Assembly (NCBI RefSeq): GCF_013401515.1
Contig: NZ_CP058529.1
Coordinates: forward strand, 3,348,001 to 3,412,000
Direction: 5' to 3'
Source: Halorarum halophilum
GTDB lineage: Archaea; Halobacteriota; Halobacteria; Halobacteriales; Haloferacaceae
Length of the DNA: 64,000 nt
Shown here: positions 8,201 through 16,357 of the stretch, piece after piece
Position numbering within the stretch: the stretch's first letter is position 1
How the letters are laid out: each line of letters opens with the position of its first letter
Translations under genes and position numbers: made by a program
Notes under the pieces: generated by a model
What the model was told of the DNA's origin: nothing
Databases searched by the model: none
Seen by the model: only the letters and a program-made list of their open reading frames with translations

Positions 8201-9504
8201 TCGGCCAACCACTCGTACTCCCCGGACGCCCAGATGCGGCCCGGAAGCCCTTCGTCCCGATCGAACGTGACGTCCGCCGAGAACGCCGCGAACTCCTCGA
8301 AGTCCCCCCCGTAGTAGTCCGCCTCCATACGCCGGAGTTCACCCCCGTCCGTCGGAATCCACGCTTCGGCGTACTCCCAGTCGGTCATCTCACACACCGC
8401 GTGCAGTGTGGCCTCCACCCCGTCCTCGAAGGTCCCGGCCTCGGCGATCGCGCGCGTCGTCTCGTACAGCAGTTCGTGTTCAGCCTCGGAGCGCTTGCGC
8501 TCGGTCGAGTCCCGTGTCACCTTCGCGTAGCCCTGGAGGCTGCCATCCACGTCCCGGATGGCCGTGATAGTGACGTCCGACCAGAACCGCGAGCCGTCCG
8601 CACGAACGCGCCAGCCCTCGTCCTCGACCGAGCCCCGGCTTGCAGCGGCAGACAGGTGCTGTTCGGGCACGCCGGCCGCGCGGTCCTCGGCGGTGTAGAA
8701 CGACGAGACGTGCTCGCCCAGCACCTCGTCGGTCGTGTAGCCCTCGATCTGCTCGGCCCCCGTATTCCAGGTGCGGACGTTGCCGTCCGGGTCGAGCATG
8801 AATATGGCGTACTCCTCGACGGCTTCGACCAGTGATTCGAACTGTGTCTGGTCCTTTCGATGGTCGTACTCCGAGCGCTTCTGTGCGGTGACGTCGTAGT
8901 AGAGTTCGATCCGGCCGCCGGCGTACGCGCCGGTCTCGACCGGCTTGCTGCGATGCTCGAGCCAGCGTTCCTCGCGCCCCTCGCCCGCCGTTACGCGGCA
9001 CTCGAACCGCTCCGTGTACGTGTTGTCGTCGTAGGTCGCCAGGACCGTGTCGACGAACGACGACGAATCCTCGACTTCGAAGGCGATGTGCTCCTCAACG
9101 AGCCTGCGCTTGTCCCGGCCGACGACGCGCTCGCGGTCGAGTCCGAAGTACCGCTCGGTCGCCTCGTTGATCCACGCCACCTCGAAGTCCGCGTCGAGAA
9201 CGAACACGCCGACCTGGGCGCTGTCGAGCACGTCGATCAGGGACTCCACAGCGGCCGGCCACCCCTGTGTGCCGGGGGAGTGGCCGGCCGACGATGTCGG
9301 CGGCCGCCACCACACGCGCGCGCTCGCACCGACCTTCTTGGTCTCGAGCCGACCGTGCTCGACGAGCCGCTCCAGGCGTTCGTAGGTACTCCGTCGGCCG
9401 AGGTCGAGGAGTTCCGCCACTTCGGTCGTCGTTCGTGGAACCCCCGCTCCATCGAAGAGAGTGAGTGTTTCCCGAAGACTCTCCGTCAGTGATCCGGGGG
9501 ACAT
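5269..9504 (-). CDS. Multi-PAS/GAF sensor with winged-helix N-terminus and HTH_10 C-terminus (1411 aa)
   Basis: Order read from the sequence: winged-helix 1-70 (TTEVAELLDLGRRSTYERL), PAS about 80-200, PAS 210-340, GAF 345-515, four PAS domains about 520-1020 (each ending in a DxT/DIT segment and followed by a charged coil such as RERELE), GAF about 1030-1190, a bacterio-opsin-activator domain about 1195-1335, and HTH_10 about 1340-1405 (LTDRQRAALEAAYHAGFFEWPR). There is no kinase or receiver domain, so input is probably coupled directly to DNA binding, as in Bat-type one-component regulators. No haem, flavin or metal ligand could be assigned to a given PAS. It is transcribed divergently from the 9755-10093 gene. 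Confidence 0.9.
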   Translation of the reverse strand: MSPGSLTESLRETLTLFDGAGVPRTTTEVAELLDLGRRSTYERLERLVEHGRLETKKVGASARVWWRPPTSSAGHSPGTQGWPAAVESLIDVLDSAQVGVFVLDADFEVAWINEATERYFGLDRERVVGRDKRRLVEEHIAFEVEDSSSFVDTVLATYDDNTYTERFECRVTAGEGREERWLEHRSKPVETGAYAGGRIELYYDVTAQKRSEYDHRKDQTQFESLVEAVEEYAIFMLDPDGNVRTWNTGAEQIEGYTTDEVLGEHVSSFYTAEDRAAGVPEQHLSAAASRGSVEDEGWRVRADGSRFWSDVTITAIRDVDGSLQGYAKVTRDSTERKRSEAEHELLYETTRAIAEAGTFEDGVEATLHAVCEMTDWEYAEAWIPTDGGELRRMEADYYGGDFEEFAAFSADVTFDRDEGLPGRIWASGEYEWLADLPTETPAMYPRFETALREGMRSSLGVPIVDGDDVVAVLMFGMSQARETDERLVETVSSVAAELGNLVVRRRIEERMERESDLLNRILNTSPVGITVRTRDGEVQRLNERAKDLLGIPDDRVESYTPSDLAIRDADGNPVPPADHPFSRTVATGEPVSDWQARIDVGDGEFRWHSVNTAPILDADGEVERVVTTGRDITPLKEQAHRLERQRDELEHELQEVFERIDDAFYALDDEFRFSHVNDRAEEFIGHTEADLLGRTVWEALSVSADDPIRDRFETAMATQESTTFERFSDPPGTWESVRIYPSPSGLSVYFTDVTERKERERELELYETITETVPDGVYALDEGGRFILVNEAFCELTGYDRSELLGRRPTLVTSVDVNETANELEREVVAGRLDDATLEFDLRTADGDTVPVEGRFDPYQYGERSGRCGVARDVTERVERERELQEARRHFQTLVDHFPSGAVALVDRDLRYVTFGGTMEGEDTLTRTDLEGNRLRDALPRVIADVVVPHYEAALDGETATFEEAIGDRVYEFHFVPVRDDDGDVFAATAMSQDITDRVKRERELERQRERLTALDEINGVFRGITDVVVEQSSREEIEATVCEHLADADSYLSAWIGDVDGTARTVDVRTEAGAEGGLDGTEVAVGPDGERGERAMERAIRTGEIQPIRDVRTDSRHGPWRGTAEEHGVRSSAAVPFVHGDTTYGVLNVSAERPDAFEGQEREVIGQLGEVVAHAIAAADRKRALMSDEVVELQFGIRDAFAGFGVDAPPDGTITLDHTVPIRGGEYLIYGSATEDAVDDVEALVEKVPHWVDVTFRTADGRGDFELRLSEPPVLSTVASLGGSIENAVIEDGDYRMTIHLSPETHVRRVIDAVKAIYPAADLLKRRQIARRDETAEHVSHVLASDLTDRQRAALEAAYHAGFFEWPRDAAGEAVAESLDIAPSTFHQHLRKAEGKVFESLLSSPVPPTS

Positions 9505-9754
9505 TACTCTGTATCCTCGCCGCTGAGGCTAATCAACTCTCCGCCGGCGGAGGTACGCTCGGAGGTCGGATGCGGGGAACTTCGTGGTCGTCTCGTCGCT
9601 GGTATTCGGGAGGACGAGGAAACGACGCGGTACGCATCCGGTTCCTCGGTTACCGCGGGCGGAACCTAATCACCGTTACTGTAGCCTTAGGGGTGAACGG
9701 TCCCCAGGGACGATAGACGCCAGCCGACGCCGGTCGGTCGCAACGAACACCAAT

Positions 9755-10093
9755 ATGAGCCAGTCTTCAAGCGAGTTTACGGGGGAGCGTACGGGAACGG
9801 ACGACCTGACCGAGAGTGATCGCCATCGGTTGCTCGCGGCGGAGCATCGCAGGATCGCGCTCGACATCCTCGAGGGTCGAACCGCCCCGGTCGAACTCGA
9901 GGAACTGGCGGTCGGGGTCGTCGGGCGAGAAAACGGTCCGCGTGCGGCCGACGTGGAGACCGTAGAGCGCGTGGCGATCATGCTCCACCACGTTCACCTC
10001 CCCAAGATGGCCGAGTTCGGTGTCGTCGACTACGACCCGGACACGAACCGTGTCGAATCGTGTCCCGCCCGCCGCGCCTCCTCGACTGAGTAG
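9755..10093 (+). CDS. Small haloarchaeal winged-helix-like protein (112 aa)
   Basis: The layout is that of a haloarchaeal family of small DNA-binding-like proteins. An N-terminal disordered Ser/Thr/Asp stretch is followed by LLAAEHRRIALDILEGR, the start of a helix-turn-helix, then a helix containing VERVAIMLHHVHLPKMAEFGVVDYD, which reads as recognition helix plus wing. The final RVESCPARRASSTE is a short tail. The start is ATG 9755. It lies 250 bases from the divergent PAS/GAF regulator and could be its target or partner; this is inference from position only. Confidence 0.7.
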   Translation: MSQSSSEFTGERTGTDDLTESDRHRLLAAEHRRIALDILEGRTAPVELEELAVGVVGRENGPRAADVETVERVAIMLHHVHLPKMAEFGVVDYDPDTNRVESCPARRASSTE

Positions 10094-10377
10094 GGGTTCG
10101 TCGGTACCTCCTCGATTATCACGGGAACGCTTCCTCGTCGAGGAGCCATCCGCTCCCCATTCGAGCGGCCCGTTCACGCACGAACGTGCCCGAAGGAAGG
10201 GTTTCATCGGAGCCGGCATGGCGGAATACCGGTGGGCTGGAGATCCGGAGTCGGTCACAGCGTTCGTCGAGCCGGCTCGAACCCACCGAACGGAGCTCCA
10301 ACCTGGCGAAACGAGACCCACCGACGAAGAACAGCCCTTTTTAATTGGCGGACGCGTGGCTCCAATCCACTTCACAC

Positions 10378-12324
10378 ATGACCGCCTCGCAGAGCAACCT
10401 CGCGGGCCTCTCGCGGTTCATCTTCCGAGCGCCGTCGTGGTCCACGAGCGTCGCCTTCGCCATCTTCCTGGCGGCGGTCGCGGGCGTCGGCGCGTTCGAG
10501 CGCCCGGAGGCAGTCACCACCTGGCGGGGGATCCTGTTCGTCGGGCGCGACGCGTGGGAGGGCATCTTCTTCATCGGCATCCCCACCGTGGTCGCCAGTT
10601 TCGCGACCACGTGGGTCGACCACCGCGTCGGCGGGCGGCTCACGCACAACCGCTCGTCGCTGCTCGCGCTCGTGTGCGAGCTGGTCATCGTCGTGATGCT
10701 CACGGTCGCGGGGACGCTCTCGTATCTCACGAGCCTCGAGCAGCGGTTCGTCTTCGACGTGCTCGTCGTCTCGCTCGCGTCCGTGTTCGCGCTCCGCCTG
10801 CTGGTCATCATGGCCGTCTCGGGCTCGCGACTGCTCGTCGCGGCGATTCCGGCGAGCATCCAGACGGTCACCGCCGCTGCGCTCCTGTTCGTCTACAGCG
10901 GGACGCTGCTATTCCTCGAGGTGGGCGGTCCGCTGTTCGACGCGCTGCTCACGCCGTACCTCGCCCGGCCGGAGGAGGCGCCCCAGGCGCTCTCGGCCAT
11001 CGGGCCGAACCACTTCATGCTGCTCGGGCTCACGTGCGCGCTGTACGGGCTCGCCGTCTGGGGGTTCCTCTACGTCGTCGACCGCCCGTGGCGGAACTCG
11101 CTCGGCGTCTCCGTGCTCGACTTCCTCGGCGGGTTCATCGGCCACATCGCCGAGGGGAGCCGCGAGCTGGAGGACTTCTTCGAACAGCTCGGCGAGGAGG
11201 CGCTCGTCCCCGTCACCGTCCTCTCCGTTCGGACGCCCGACGGCGAGGAGAAGGCCCGGTGGGTGCTCCCGATGATCCACCCCGGTCCGATGGGCGAGAT
11301 CGGCGGCGGCAACCTCCCCGTCCGGATCGCCGCCCACGCCGACGGGCTGGCGTTCCCGCCCCACGCCACCGCCGGCCACGATTTCAACCTCGTCACCGAG
11401 CGCGAGGTGGAGTCGGTCATCGACGCCGCGGACCGCGCGTTCGACCGCCTTGAGTACACCGACGAGGCGACCCGGGGCGCCCGCGTCGCCTCGGGCGAGG
11501 CGAGCGTGCTCGGCCAGTCGTTCGGCGAGAACGCGCTGCTCGTCTCGACGTTCGCGCCGGGGTTCGCCGACGACGTGGAGTACGCGGTCGGGCTCTCTGC
11601 CGCCTCGGAGGCCCGAGCGGGCGGCCTGCGCGACGTGCTGCTCGTGGACGCCCACAACTGCAACAACGGCCTCGACGGGCCGGACCTCGGGCACGTCACC
11701 CCCGGGTCCCGCCGGTCGTTCGACCTGATGGGCGCCGCGCGCGACGCGGCCGACCACCTGGTGAACGCGCCGCGCGGCGCCCTCGCGGTCGGCGTCGCCT
11801 GGGACCGAACCGAGTGGACCCCAAAGGAGGGCGTCGGGCCGCTCGGCGTACGCGTGATGGTATCGAAGGTCGGCGCCAGCGAGGGCGAGGGTGTGACCGC
11901 GGACGTGGCGGGTACCACCACCGCCTACGTGCTCGTCGACGGCAACAACATGGAGCCGGGCCTGCGCGACCGCCTCGTGGACACGCTCGTCGCTGACCTC
12001 GTCGACGAGGCCGAGGTGATGACCACCGACACCCACATCGTCAACACCGTCGAGGCGGACAACCAGGTCGGCGCGGCGATCGACGTGGACGAGCTCGAGG
12101 AGCTCGTCCGCGACCTCGTGTCGGAGGCGAAGGCGGACCTCGAACCCGTCGAGGCCGGCATGGCGTCGGAGCGCGCCGAGGTCACCATCTTCGGGAACGA
12201 CCGGACGGAGACGCTCGCGAGCCACGCCAACGCGGCCGTCTCGATGGGCGGCGCGCTTGCGCTCGCCGTCATCGTCTCCTCGCTCGCCGTCTCGGTCATC
12301 CTCTTCTTCGTCACCGGGGCGTGA
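10378..12324 (+). CDS. DUF2070 family membrane protein (648 aa)
   Basis: Archaeal DUF2070 protein. Six to seven hydrophobic segments fill roughly residues 20-245. They are followed by a large soluble domain with the conserved IHPGPMGEIGGGNLP, HDFNLV, LLVDAHNCNN and MVSKVGASEGEGVT segments, and two hydrophobic stretches near the C-terminus (GGALALAVIVSSLAVSVIL). The His/Asp/Asn-rich soluble part suggests a metal or ligand site, but no reaction is known. A TATA box (TTTTTAATT, about 10338-10346) precedes ATG 10378 at promoter distance. Its last 14 bases overlap the end of convergent cbiZ. Confidence 0.9.
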   Translation: MTASQSNLAGLSRFIFRAPSWSTSVAFAIFLAAVAGVGAFERPEAVTTWRGILFVGRDAWEGIFFIGIPTVVASFATTWVDHRVGGRLTHNRSSLLALVCELVIVVMLTVAGTLSYLTSLEQRFVFDVLVVSLASVFALRLLVIMAVSGSRLLVAAIPASIQTVTAAALLFVYSGTLLFLEVGGPLFDALLTPYLARPEEAPQALSAIGPNHFMLLGLTCALYGLAVWGFLYVVDRPWRNSLGVSVLDFLGGFIGHIAEGSRELEDFFEQLGEEALVPVTVLSVRTPDGEEKARWVLPMIHPGPMGEIGGGNLPVRIAAHADGLAFPPHATAGHDFNLVTEREVESVIDAADRAFDRLEYTDEATRGARVASGEASVLGQSFGENALLVSTFAPGFADDVEYAVGLSAASEARAGGLRDVLLVDAHNCNNGLDGPDLGHVTPGSRRSFDLMGAARDAADHLVNAPRGALAVGVAWDRTEWTPKEGVGPLGVRVMVSKVGASEGEGVTADVAGTTTAYVLVDGNNMEPGLRDRLVDTLVADLVDEAEVMTTDTHIVNTVEADNQVGAAIDVDELEELVRDLVSEAKADLEPVEAGMASERAEVTIFGNDRTETLASHANAAVSMGGALALAVIVSSLAVSVILFFVTGA

Positions 12325-13180
12325 GCCGCGACACCGTCGCCTCGCCGTCGGCCACCACGCCGTACTCGGCCGCCGCGACCGACTCCGGAGCCCTCCGATT
12401 CGCCGCGCTGTATCGCGATTCCAGCGAAGCCAGTACCGCGTCCCGAACGCAGACCCGCGCCGCGTCGCCGACGACCGTCGCGCTCCCGGAGAACGCCGCC
12501 GGGTCGCCCCCGGGGTCGCAGCCGACGACCACGGCGTCGGTCGTCGTCCCCGGGAACCCGGTCGCCGCGAGCAGCGTCGCCGCCTTCGCCTCCGCGGCGA
12601 CGGCGACGAGGTTCGCCAGGGCGCCCGGCGCGAGCGCTCGGGTCGTGCCGACGACGAGGTTGACCGTTCCGACCCGTTCGGAGTCCGCCTGTGACCCCTC
12701 CGAACTCCTCCGATTCGGCTCGTCGTCTTCGTGTTTCCCGTCGAACACCGGACCGGGCTCGAAATCGCCGACCGGGAGCGCCGCCGGGTTCGAGACCCCG
12801 GCGGTGGCGATGACCTCGACTGGCCCCCTGCGCGCTCGCCGCGCGTGGGTCTGGTCGACGCCGGTGAGCAGCGCCGGTCCGTCGGCGGCGAACCCGGCCC
12901 GATCCCTGTGCTCCCGGACGTAGGCCGCGAGGTCGGTCTCTGGCCAGCCCTCGGGTACGGTGAGGTTGTACGCGGCGTCGGCGACGGATTCGCCGCCGTT
13001 CGCTCCCGTGGAGAGCCAGCGGGTGCCCGGACGCCGGAGCTGACAGACCCCCTCGTCGACCGTCGCCTCGAACACGCCGGACTCCCCCTCCTCGCCGCCC
13101 GAGTGGTCCCCCCGATCGGCCCCCGGTTCGTCCCCTCGATGGGAATCGGATTCGGTCTCCGATTCGCGCTCCCGTGTCAC
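12311..13180 (-). CDS. cbiZ: Adenosylcobinamide amidohydrolase CbiZ
   Basis: Cleaves the amide side chain of adenosylcobinamide to give adenosylcobyric acid, so that scavenged cobinamide can re-enter the archaeal pathway. Family features are LSTGANGGESVADAAYNLTV near the N-terminus, VEVIATAGVSNPAALPVGD, and TVNLVVGTTRALAPGALANLVAVAAEAKAATL toward the C-terminus. The first 35 residues are an acidic His/Asp/Gly-rich extension typical of halophile proteins. The start is GTG 13180, whose GTGA overlaps the TGA of cobD, so the two are translationally coupled. The gene ends inside the 3' end of the convergent DUF2070 gene. Confidence 0.92.
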   Translation of the reverse strand: MTRERESETESDSHRGDEPGADRGDHSGGEEGESGVFEATVDEGVCQLRRPGTRWLSTGANGGESVADAAYNLTVPEGWPETDLAAYVREHRDRAGFAADGPALLTGVDQTHARRARRGPVEVIATAGVSNPAALPVGDFEPGPVFDGKHEDDEPNRRSSEGSQADSERVGTVNLVVGTTRALAPGALANLVAVAAEAKAATLLAATGFPGTTTDAVVVGCDPGGDPAAFSGSATVVGDAARVCVRDAVLASLESRYSAANRRAPESVAAAEYGVVADGEATVSRLTPR

Positions 13181-14193
13181 GGTTCCACTCCGGGGAGCGC
13201 CCCGAGCAACTCGTCGTTCTCCGACCGTCGCTTCACCGCCACACGGACGTGGTTGTCGAGGCCGCGGAAGGTGGTCGCGTCGCGGACCGCGACGCCGCGC
13301 TCCCGGGCGTGCTCGACCACGGCGACCGGGTCGCGCTCGCGGGTGTCCAGCAGGAGGAAGGGGGCGTCGGACGGCGCGACGTCGTAGGCGGGTTCGAGTC
13401 GTTCTCGGAGCCTTGCGCGTTCCTCTGCGGTCCGCTCGCGCGTCTCCGCGACGAAGTCCGTCGCGCGGAGGCAGTGGGCGCCGACCCGCGCGGCGGGCGT
13501 CGAGAGGTTCCAGGCCGGGCGCGCGGTCGCGAGCCGTTCCCGGAGGTCGCCGTCGGCGACGAGGAAGCCCGCTCGGATCCCCGGCGACCCGAACACCTTG
13601 GTCAGCGAGCGGGCGACGACGACGCCCGGTTCGCCGGCCATCGACGGGCGGTCGACGTAGTCGAGGAACGCCTCGTCGACGAGCAGGACGGTCTCCGATT
13701 CCCGGCACCGTAGGGCGAATCTCCGCAGCGCGTCGGGGTCGGAAACCTCCCCGGTGGGGTTGTTCGGCGTACAGACCACGGCGAGTGAGTGGCCCGACGG
13801 GTCGACGTCGAGTATCCCGTCGTGTGGGACGAACTCGGGGTCGGCGCCCTGGAGGCGGACCTCCCTGGCGTACTCCGAGAAGGAGGGGTACGGGACGAGC
13901 GCGGAGTCCCCGGGGCCGAGCGTCGACTCGAAGGCCAGTCGCATGCCGGCGAGGCCGCCAGGCGAGGGTATCACGGCGTTCGGGTCGCAGTCGACGTACT
14001 CGGCCGCGGCGGTCCGGAACTCGGGGTAGTCGTCGTCCGGGTACCGGCGAGACTCGTCGAGCGCCGCGGCGTAGACGTCCGCGACGCCGGGCGGCCGCTC
14101 GGGGTTCGTGTTCGCGCTGAAGTCGAGCACGTCCGGGTCCGACTCGCCGCCGTGGGCGACCCGGCCGACCGACTCGAGCGCGTCGGGGTGCAT
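13177..14193 (-). CDS. cobD: Threonine-phosphate decarboxylase (CobD type)
   Basis: PLP-dependent fold-type I enzyme. Its genomic partner cbiZ points to decarboxylation of threonine phosphate to aminopropanol phosphate, the linker joined to cobyric acid by CbiB. Visible motifs are DFSANTNPERPP, the Tyr/Pro substrate loop VPYPSFSEYAR, CTPNNPTGEV, and the PLP lysine K199 in ARSLTKVFG. The related histidinol-phosphate aminotransferases share these motifs, so the assignment rests partly on context. The length of 338 residues is normal. ATG 14193 is the start. Confidence 0.85.
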   Translation of the reverse strand: MHPDALESVGRVAHGGESDPDVLDFSANTNPERPPGVADVYAAALDESRRYPDDDYPEFRTAAAEYVDCDPNAVIPSPGGLAGMRLAFESTLGPGDSALVPYPSFSEYAREVRLQGADPEFVPHDGILDVDPSGHSLAVVCTPNNPTGEVSDPDALRRFALRCRESETVLLVDEAFLDYVDRPSMAGEPGVVVARSLTKVFGSPGIRAGFLVADGDLRERLATARPAWNLSTPAARVGAHCLRATDFVAETRERTAEERARLRERLEPAYDVAPSDAPFLLLDTRERDPVAVVEHARERGVAVRDATTFRGLDNHVRVAVKRRSENDELLGALPGVEP

Positions 14194-14503
14194 ACTCGGG
14201 TGTGGGTGGGGTCCGGCCTGAAGGTTGCGTCGTTGGGAGCCGGTGGTTTCGTACCGAATCTCGGCTCGGTTGGAACCCTCAAGAACTCGCTGGATCCGCC
14301 TCCTGAGTGCTAAGTTTAGTCGAATCAGTTACCGGAGCGGCTATCGATCCTTTCGCGATCTCCCAGAAGTCGCCTGCAGGATGTAGAGGCTGCATTGAGC
14401 ACGAGCAGCGAACTCTATCCAGATGTCCCGACTGAACCAGCCATAGGCGGGTCAGTTTTATCATCATGTTTTTCTACTACCAGGAATATCGTGTAATACC
14501 TCC
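14194..14503. other. 310-base gap entering an A/T-richer islet
   Basis: Base composition changes near 14290 from the GC-rich norm to a more A/T-rich sequence that continues to about 15790. A 62-residue minus-strand frame (14279-14467) is open but has no recognisable family. TTTTATCATCATG at 14456-14468 is the clearest A/T box before the first lipoprotein gene. I see no terminal repeats or transposase remains that can be named. Confidence 0.4.
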
Positions 14504-14986
14504 ATGCGAACCCGCCGCTCGATTCTCTGCACTCTCGGCTGTGCCGCGACTGTCACGACGGTCGGGTGTGCTGGCTCTCCTGTTGATTTTCTGGATTCTG
14601 GGACGAAACTGGCCCAGCTTCATCTCACGAATCTTAGTAGCTCATCTCACCGGTTCGAGATTCGTGTCCAACGAAACGATACGGTCGTCCACGAGTCTAC
14701 TCACACGCTCGAGGGAGACGGAGGGTCTGTAACCGGGACTGTAGATGTTTGTCCGTGGATGGACACGTCTGGTTCGTATGTTGTTGCCGCGAGGCTTGGA
14801 GATGGCGAGTGGGTGTCTCAGTCCGTCGACGAGGGAGTGAGTTCGAGTCCCGAATATGCCTTCGCCTATATCATCTACGATGGGTGGAATACAGAACGAC
14901 TTACCTTCGTGATTGAGCCGGCGAACGAACGCGACATGTACCCCACCGAAAAATGTCACTTAGCTCCTTCCCCACGAGACGAATGA
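14504..14986 (+). CDS. Tat-exported lipoprotein, function unknown (160 aa)
   Basis: The N-terminus MRTRRSILCTLGCAATVTTVGCAG has a twin-arginine pair and a lipobox ending at Cys22, the usual signal of haloarchaeal Tat lipoproteins. The mature domain is beta-rich (LAQLHLTNLSSSSHRFEIRV, then TVVHESTHTL), like the small immunoglobulin-like folds of haloarchaeal cell-surface lipoproteins. It has one Cys near the C-terminus. Codon choice (ATA, AGT, CGT, TTA) is less GC-biased than in its neighbours, which suggests recent acquisition. Confidence 0.8.
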   Translation: MRTRRSILCTLGCAATVTTVGCAGSPVDFLDSGTKLAQLHLTNLSSSSHRFEIRVQRNDTVVHESTHTLEGDGGSVTGTVDVCPWMDTSGSYVVAARLGDGEWVSQSVDEGVSSSPEYAFAYIIYDGWNTERLTFVIEPANERDMYPTEKCHLAPSPRDE

Positions 14987-15020
14987 ACGACGGTTGGTCC
15001 GTCACATAGCACCTCCATAT

Positions 15021-15087
15021 GTACTGAACAGCTTGACCTGTGCTGCGATACGTTCGTTTGACCGATGCGGGCCCGCTGTTCAGGTAC
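15021..15087. repeat. Imperfect inverted repeat in the A/T-rich islet
   Basis: GTACTGAACAGC at 15021-15032 pairs with GCTGTTCAGGTAC at 15075-15087, 12 pairs with one bulged base and a 42-base loop. It sits between the two lipoprotein genes. It could be a terminator-like hairpin or the remnant of a small mobile element; no target duplication was found. Confidence 0.5.
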
Positions 15088-15195
15088 CTGTTAGAAATTC
15101 CGCCGATTAGTTCGCAAACTCGACTGAGCAGGGGTTCACCCAACTGAACCTCTGAGAAAGGGAATGCACTTGTCAGTGGACTGTCGCCCGTAAAT

Positions 15196-15567
15196 ATGCC
15201 AAGCTCTCCGTCCCGTCGGACATTCCTCCAGCTTTCGGGTCTGGCTATCGCCTCTGTGGCAGGATGCCTCGGGGGGTTGCCGGACCTACAGTATTCGAAT
15301 CGAACGGAGCGAGAAGTCGTCGTGACGACCACCGTCACGCGAGATGCGAACGGGGAGACGGTGTTTTCCGATACGAGAACAATTCCGGCAGACGAGTCAG
15401 CCAGCTACAGGAATCCGATTACAGGGGAAGAACTGTTTCTAATTCGAGTGTCCGTAGAGAACGGGCCGGAAGACACCTACGAGTGTGATCTCCCCGATTC
15501 TAACGCATATGGGCTCTCCATCCGAATCACCCGGGATGCTATCGAGTTCCAGAGGATGGCAACGTAG
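15196..15567 (+). CDS. Tat-exported lipoprotein, function unknown (123 aa)
   Basis: SRRTFLQLSGLAIASVAGC at residues 6-24 is a textbook haloarchaeal Tat plus lipobox signal. The mature part of about 100 residues is beta-rich, with REVVVTTTVTRDANGETVFSDT resembling the small Ig-like lipoproteins often found in tandem in these genomes. The signal differs in sequence from that of the gene at 14504, so a recent duplication is unlikely. It starts at ATG 15196 and shares the islet's weaker GC bias. Confidence 0.8.
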   Translation: MPSSPSRRTFLQLSGLAIASVAGCLGGLPDLQYSNRTEREVVVTTTVTRDANGETVFSDTRTIPADESASYRNPITGEELFLIRVSVENGPEDTYECDLPDSNAYGLSIRITRDAIEFQRMAT

Positions 15568-15790
15568 CCTCGCCACCGTATATCCTCCATCACTTAGCGA
15601 TAAATTGGCGGGCCTACGTACCGGTGATTTCACACGAGAAAGCATCCAGTAAACGGGGATCCGACGGAGCCTGAAAGCCGTGTGATCGACGGCGATCCGG
15701 TCGAACACGAATGCGTCGAATGTCCCGGTTCTCGGCTCGGGCGGCCCGCTTGATGCGTTACCTCGGATTCGCTCGGCGGTCGCACCGACG

Positions 15791-16357
15791 TCAATCCACG
15801 AGTCGCTGGGCGAGTTCGAGGTCCTCCGGCCGATTCACGTTCACGGCCAGCCGGGCGTCCCAGGAGACGACGACGCGGTCCTCGCCGTCGCCGACGACGT
15901 TCAGCCCGGAGGGCGCGAGTTGGCGGCCGTCGCGCTCGAACGAGGCGTCCGCGCTCGCGCCGAGTTCGCGCTTCAATCGGACGGGGACGCAGACCGCGAG
16001 CGAGTCGCCCTCGGCCCGGTCGAGCGCCCAGTCGACCGCTTCTGGGGAGAGCAGCGGGAGGTCGGCCGCGCAGGTCAGTGCCGGGCGCCCTACCTCGTCG
16101 AGCGCGCGGTTGAGGTCCGCGACGTACCCCTCGCCGGTCCCCTCGATCACCTCGCAGTCGGCCGACTCGGCCCAGGCTCGCGTCTCGGGGGTGTGCGGGG
16201 AGACGACGGCGTGGATGCGCTCGACGCTCGACGCCGCGAGCGCCCGCCGGACGCGCTCGACCGTCGGGACGCCGTCGACGGGGACGAGCGGTTTCTCCGT
16301 TCCTCCTGCCGACCCGAGCCGACTGCCCTCGCCGCCGCACATCAGAACAGCGTCCAC
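15791..16357 (-). CDS. cobY: GTP:adenosylcobinamide-phosphate guanylyltransferase CobY
   Basis: Archaeal replacement for bacterial CobU: it transfers GMP to adenosylcobinamide phosphate. The nucleotidyltransferase loop VLMCGGEGSRLGSAGGTEKPL is at the N-terminus. CAADLPLLSPEAVDWAL supplies the metal-binding Asp, and SGLNVVGDG follows. The GTG start at 16357 overlaps the end of cobS by 16 bases; an ATG at 16342 would overlap by one base. It is the last gene of the HAD-cbiB-cobS-cobY operon, matching the pathway order around the nucleotide loop. Length is 188 residues, normal for CobY. Confidence 0.9.
   Translation of the reverse strand: MDAVLMCGGEGSRLGSAGGTEKPLVPVDGVPTVERVRRALAASSVERIHAVVSPHTPETRAWAESADCEVIEGTGEGYVADLNRALDEVGRPALTCAADLPLLSPEAVDWALDRAEGDSLAVCVPVRLKRELGASADASFERDGRQLAPSGLNVVGDGEDRVVVSWDARLAVNVNRPEDLELAQRLVD

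Noticed and set aside
5335-8835. 1166-codon open frame on the plus strand opposite the PAS/GAF regulator
   Set aside because: Mirror of a GC-rich gene on the other strand; it has no recognisable domain, while the minus-strand frame shows clear PAS, GAF and HTH_10 patterns.
10094-10377. Possible tRNA near 10218-10300 (GGCTCGAACCC resembles a T-arm)
   Set aside because: No matching acceptor stem, D-arm or anticodon arm could be folded on either strand.
14279-14467. 62-codon minus-strand frame as a transposase remnant
   Set aside because: No DDE or Tyr motif, no terminal repeats and no recognisable family; treated as unassigned sequence.
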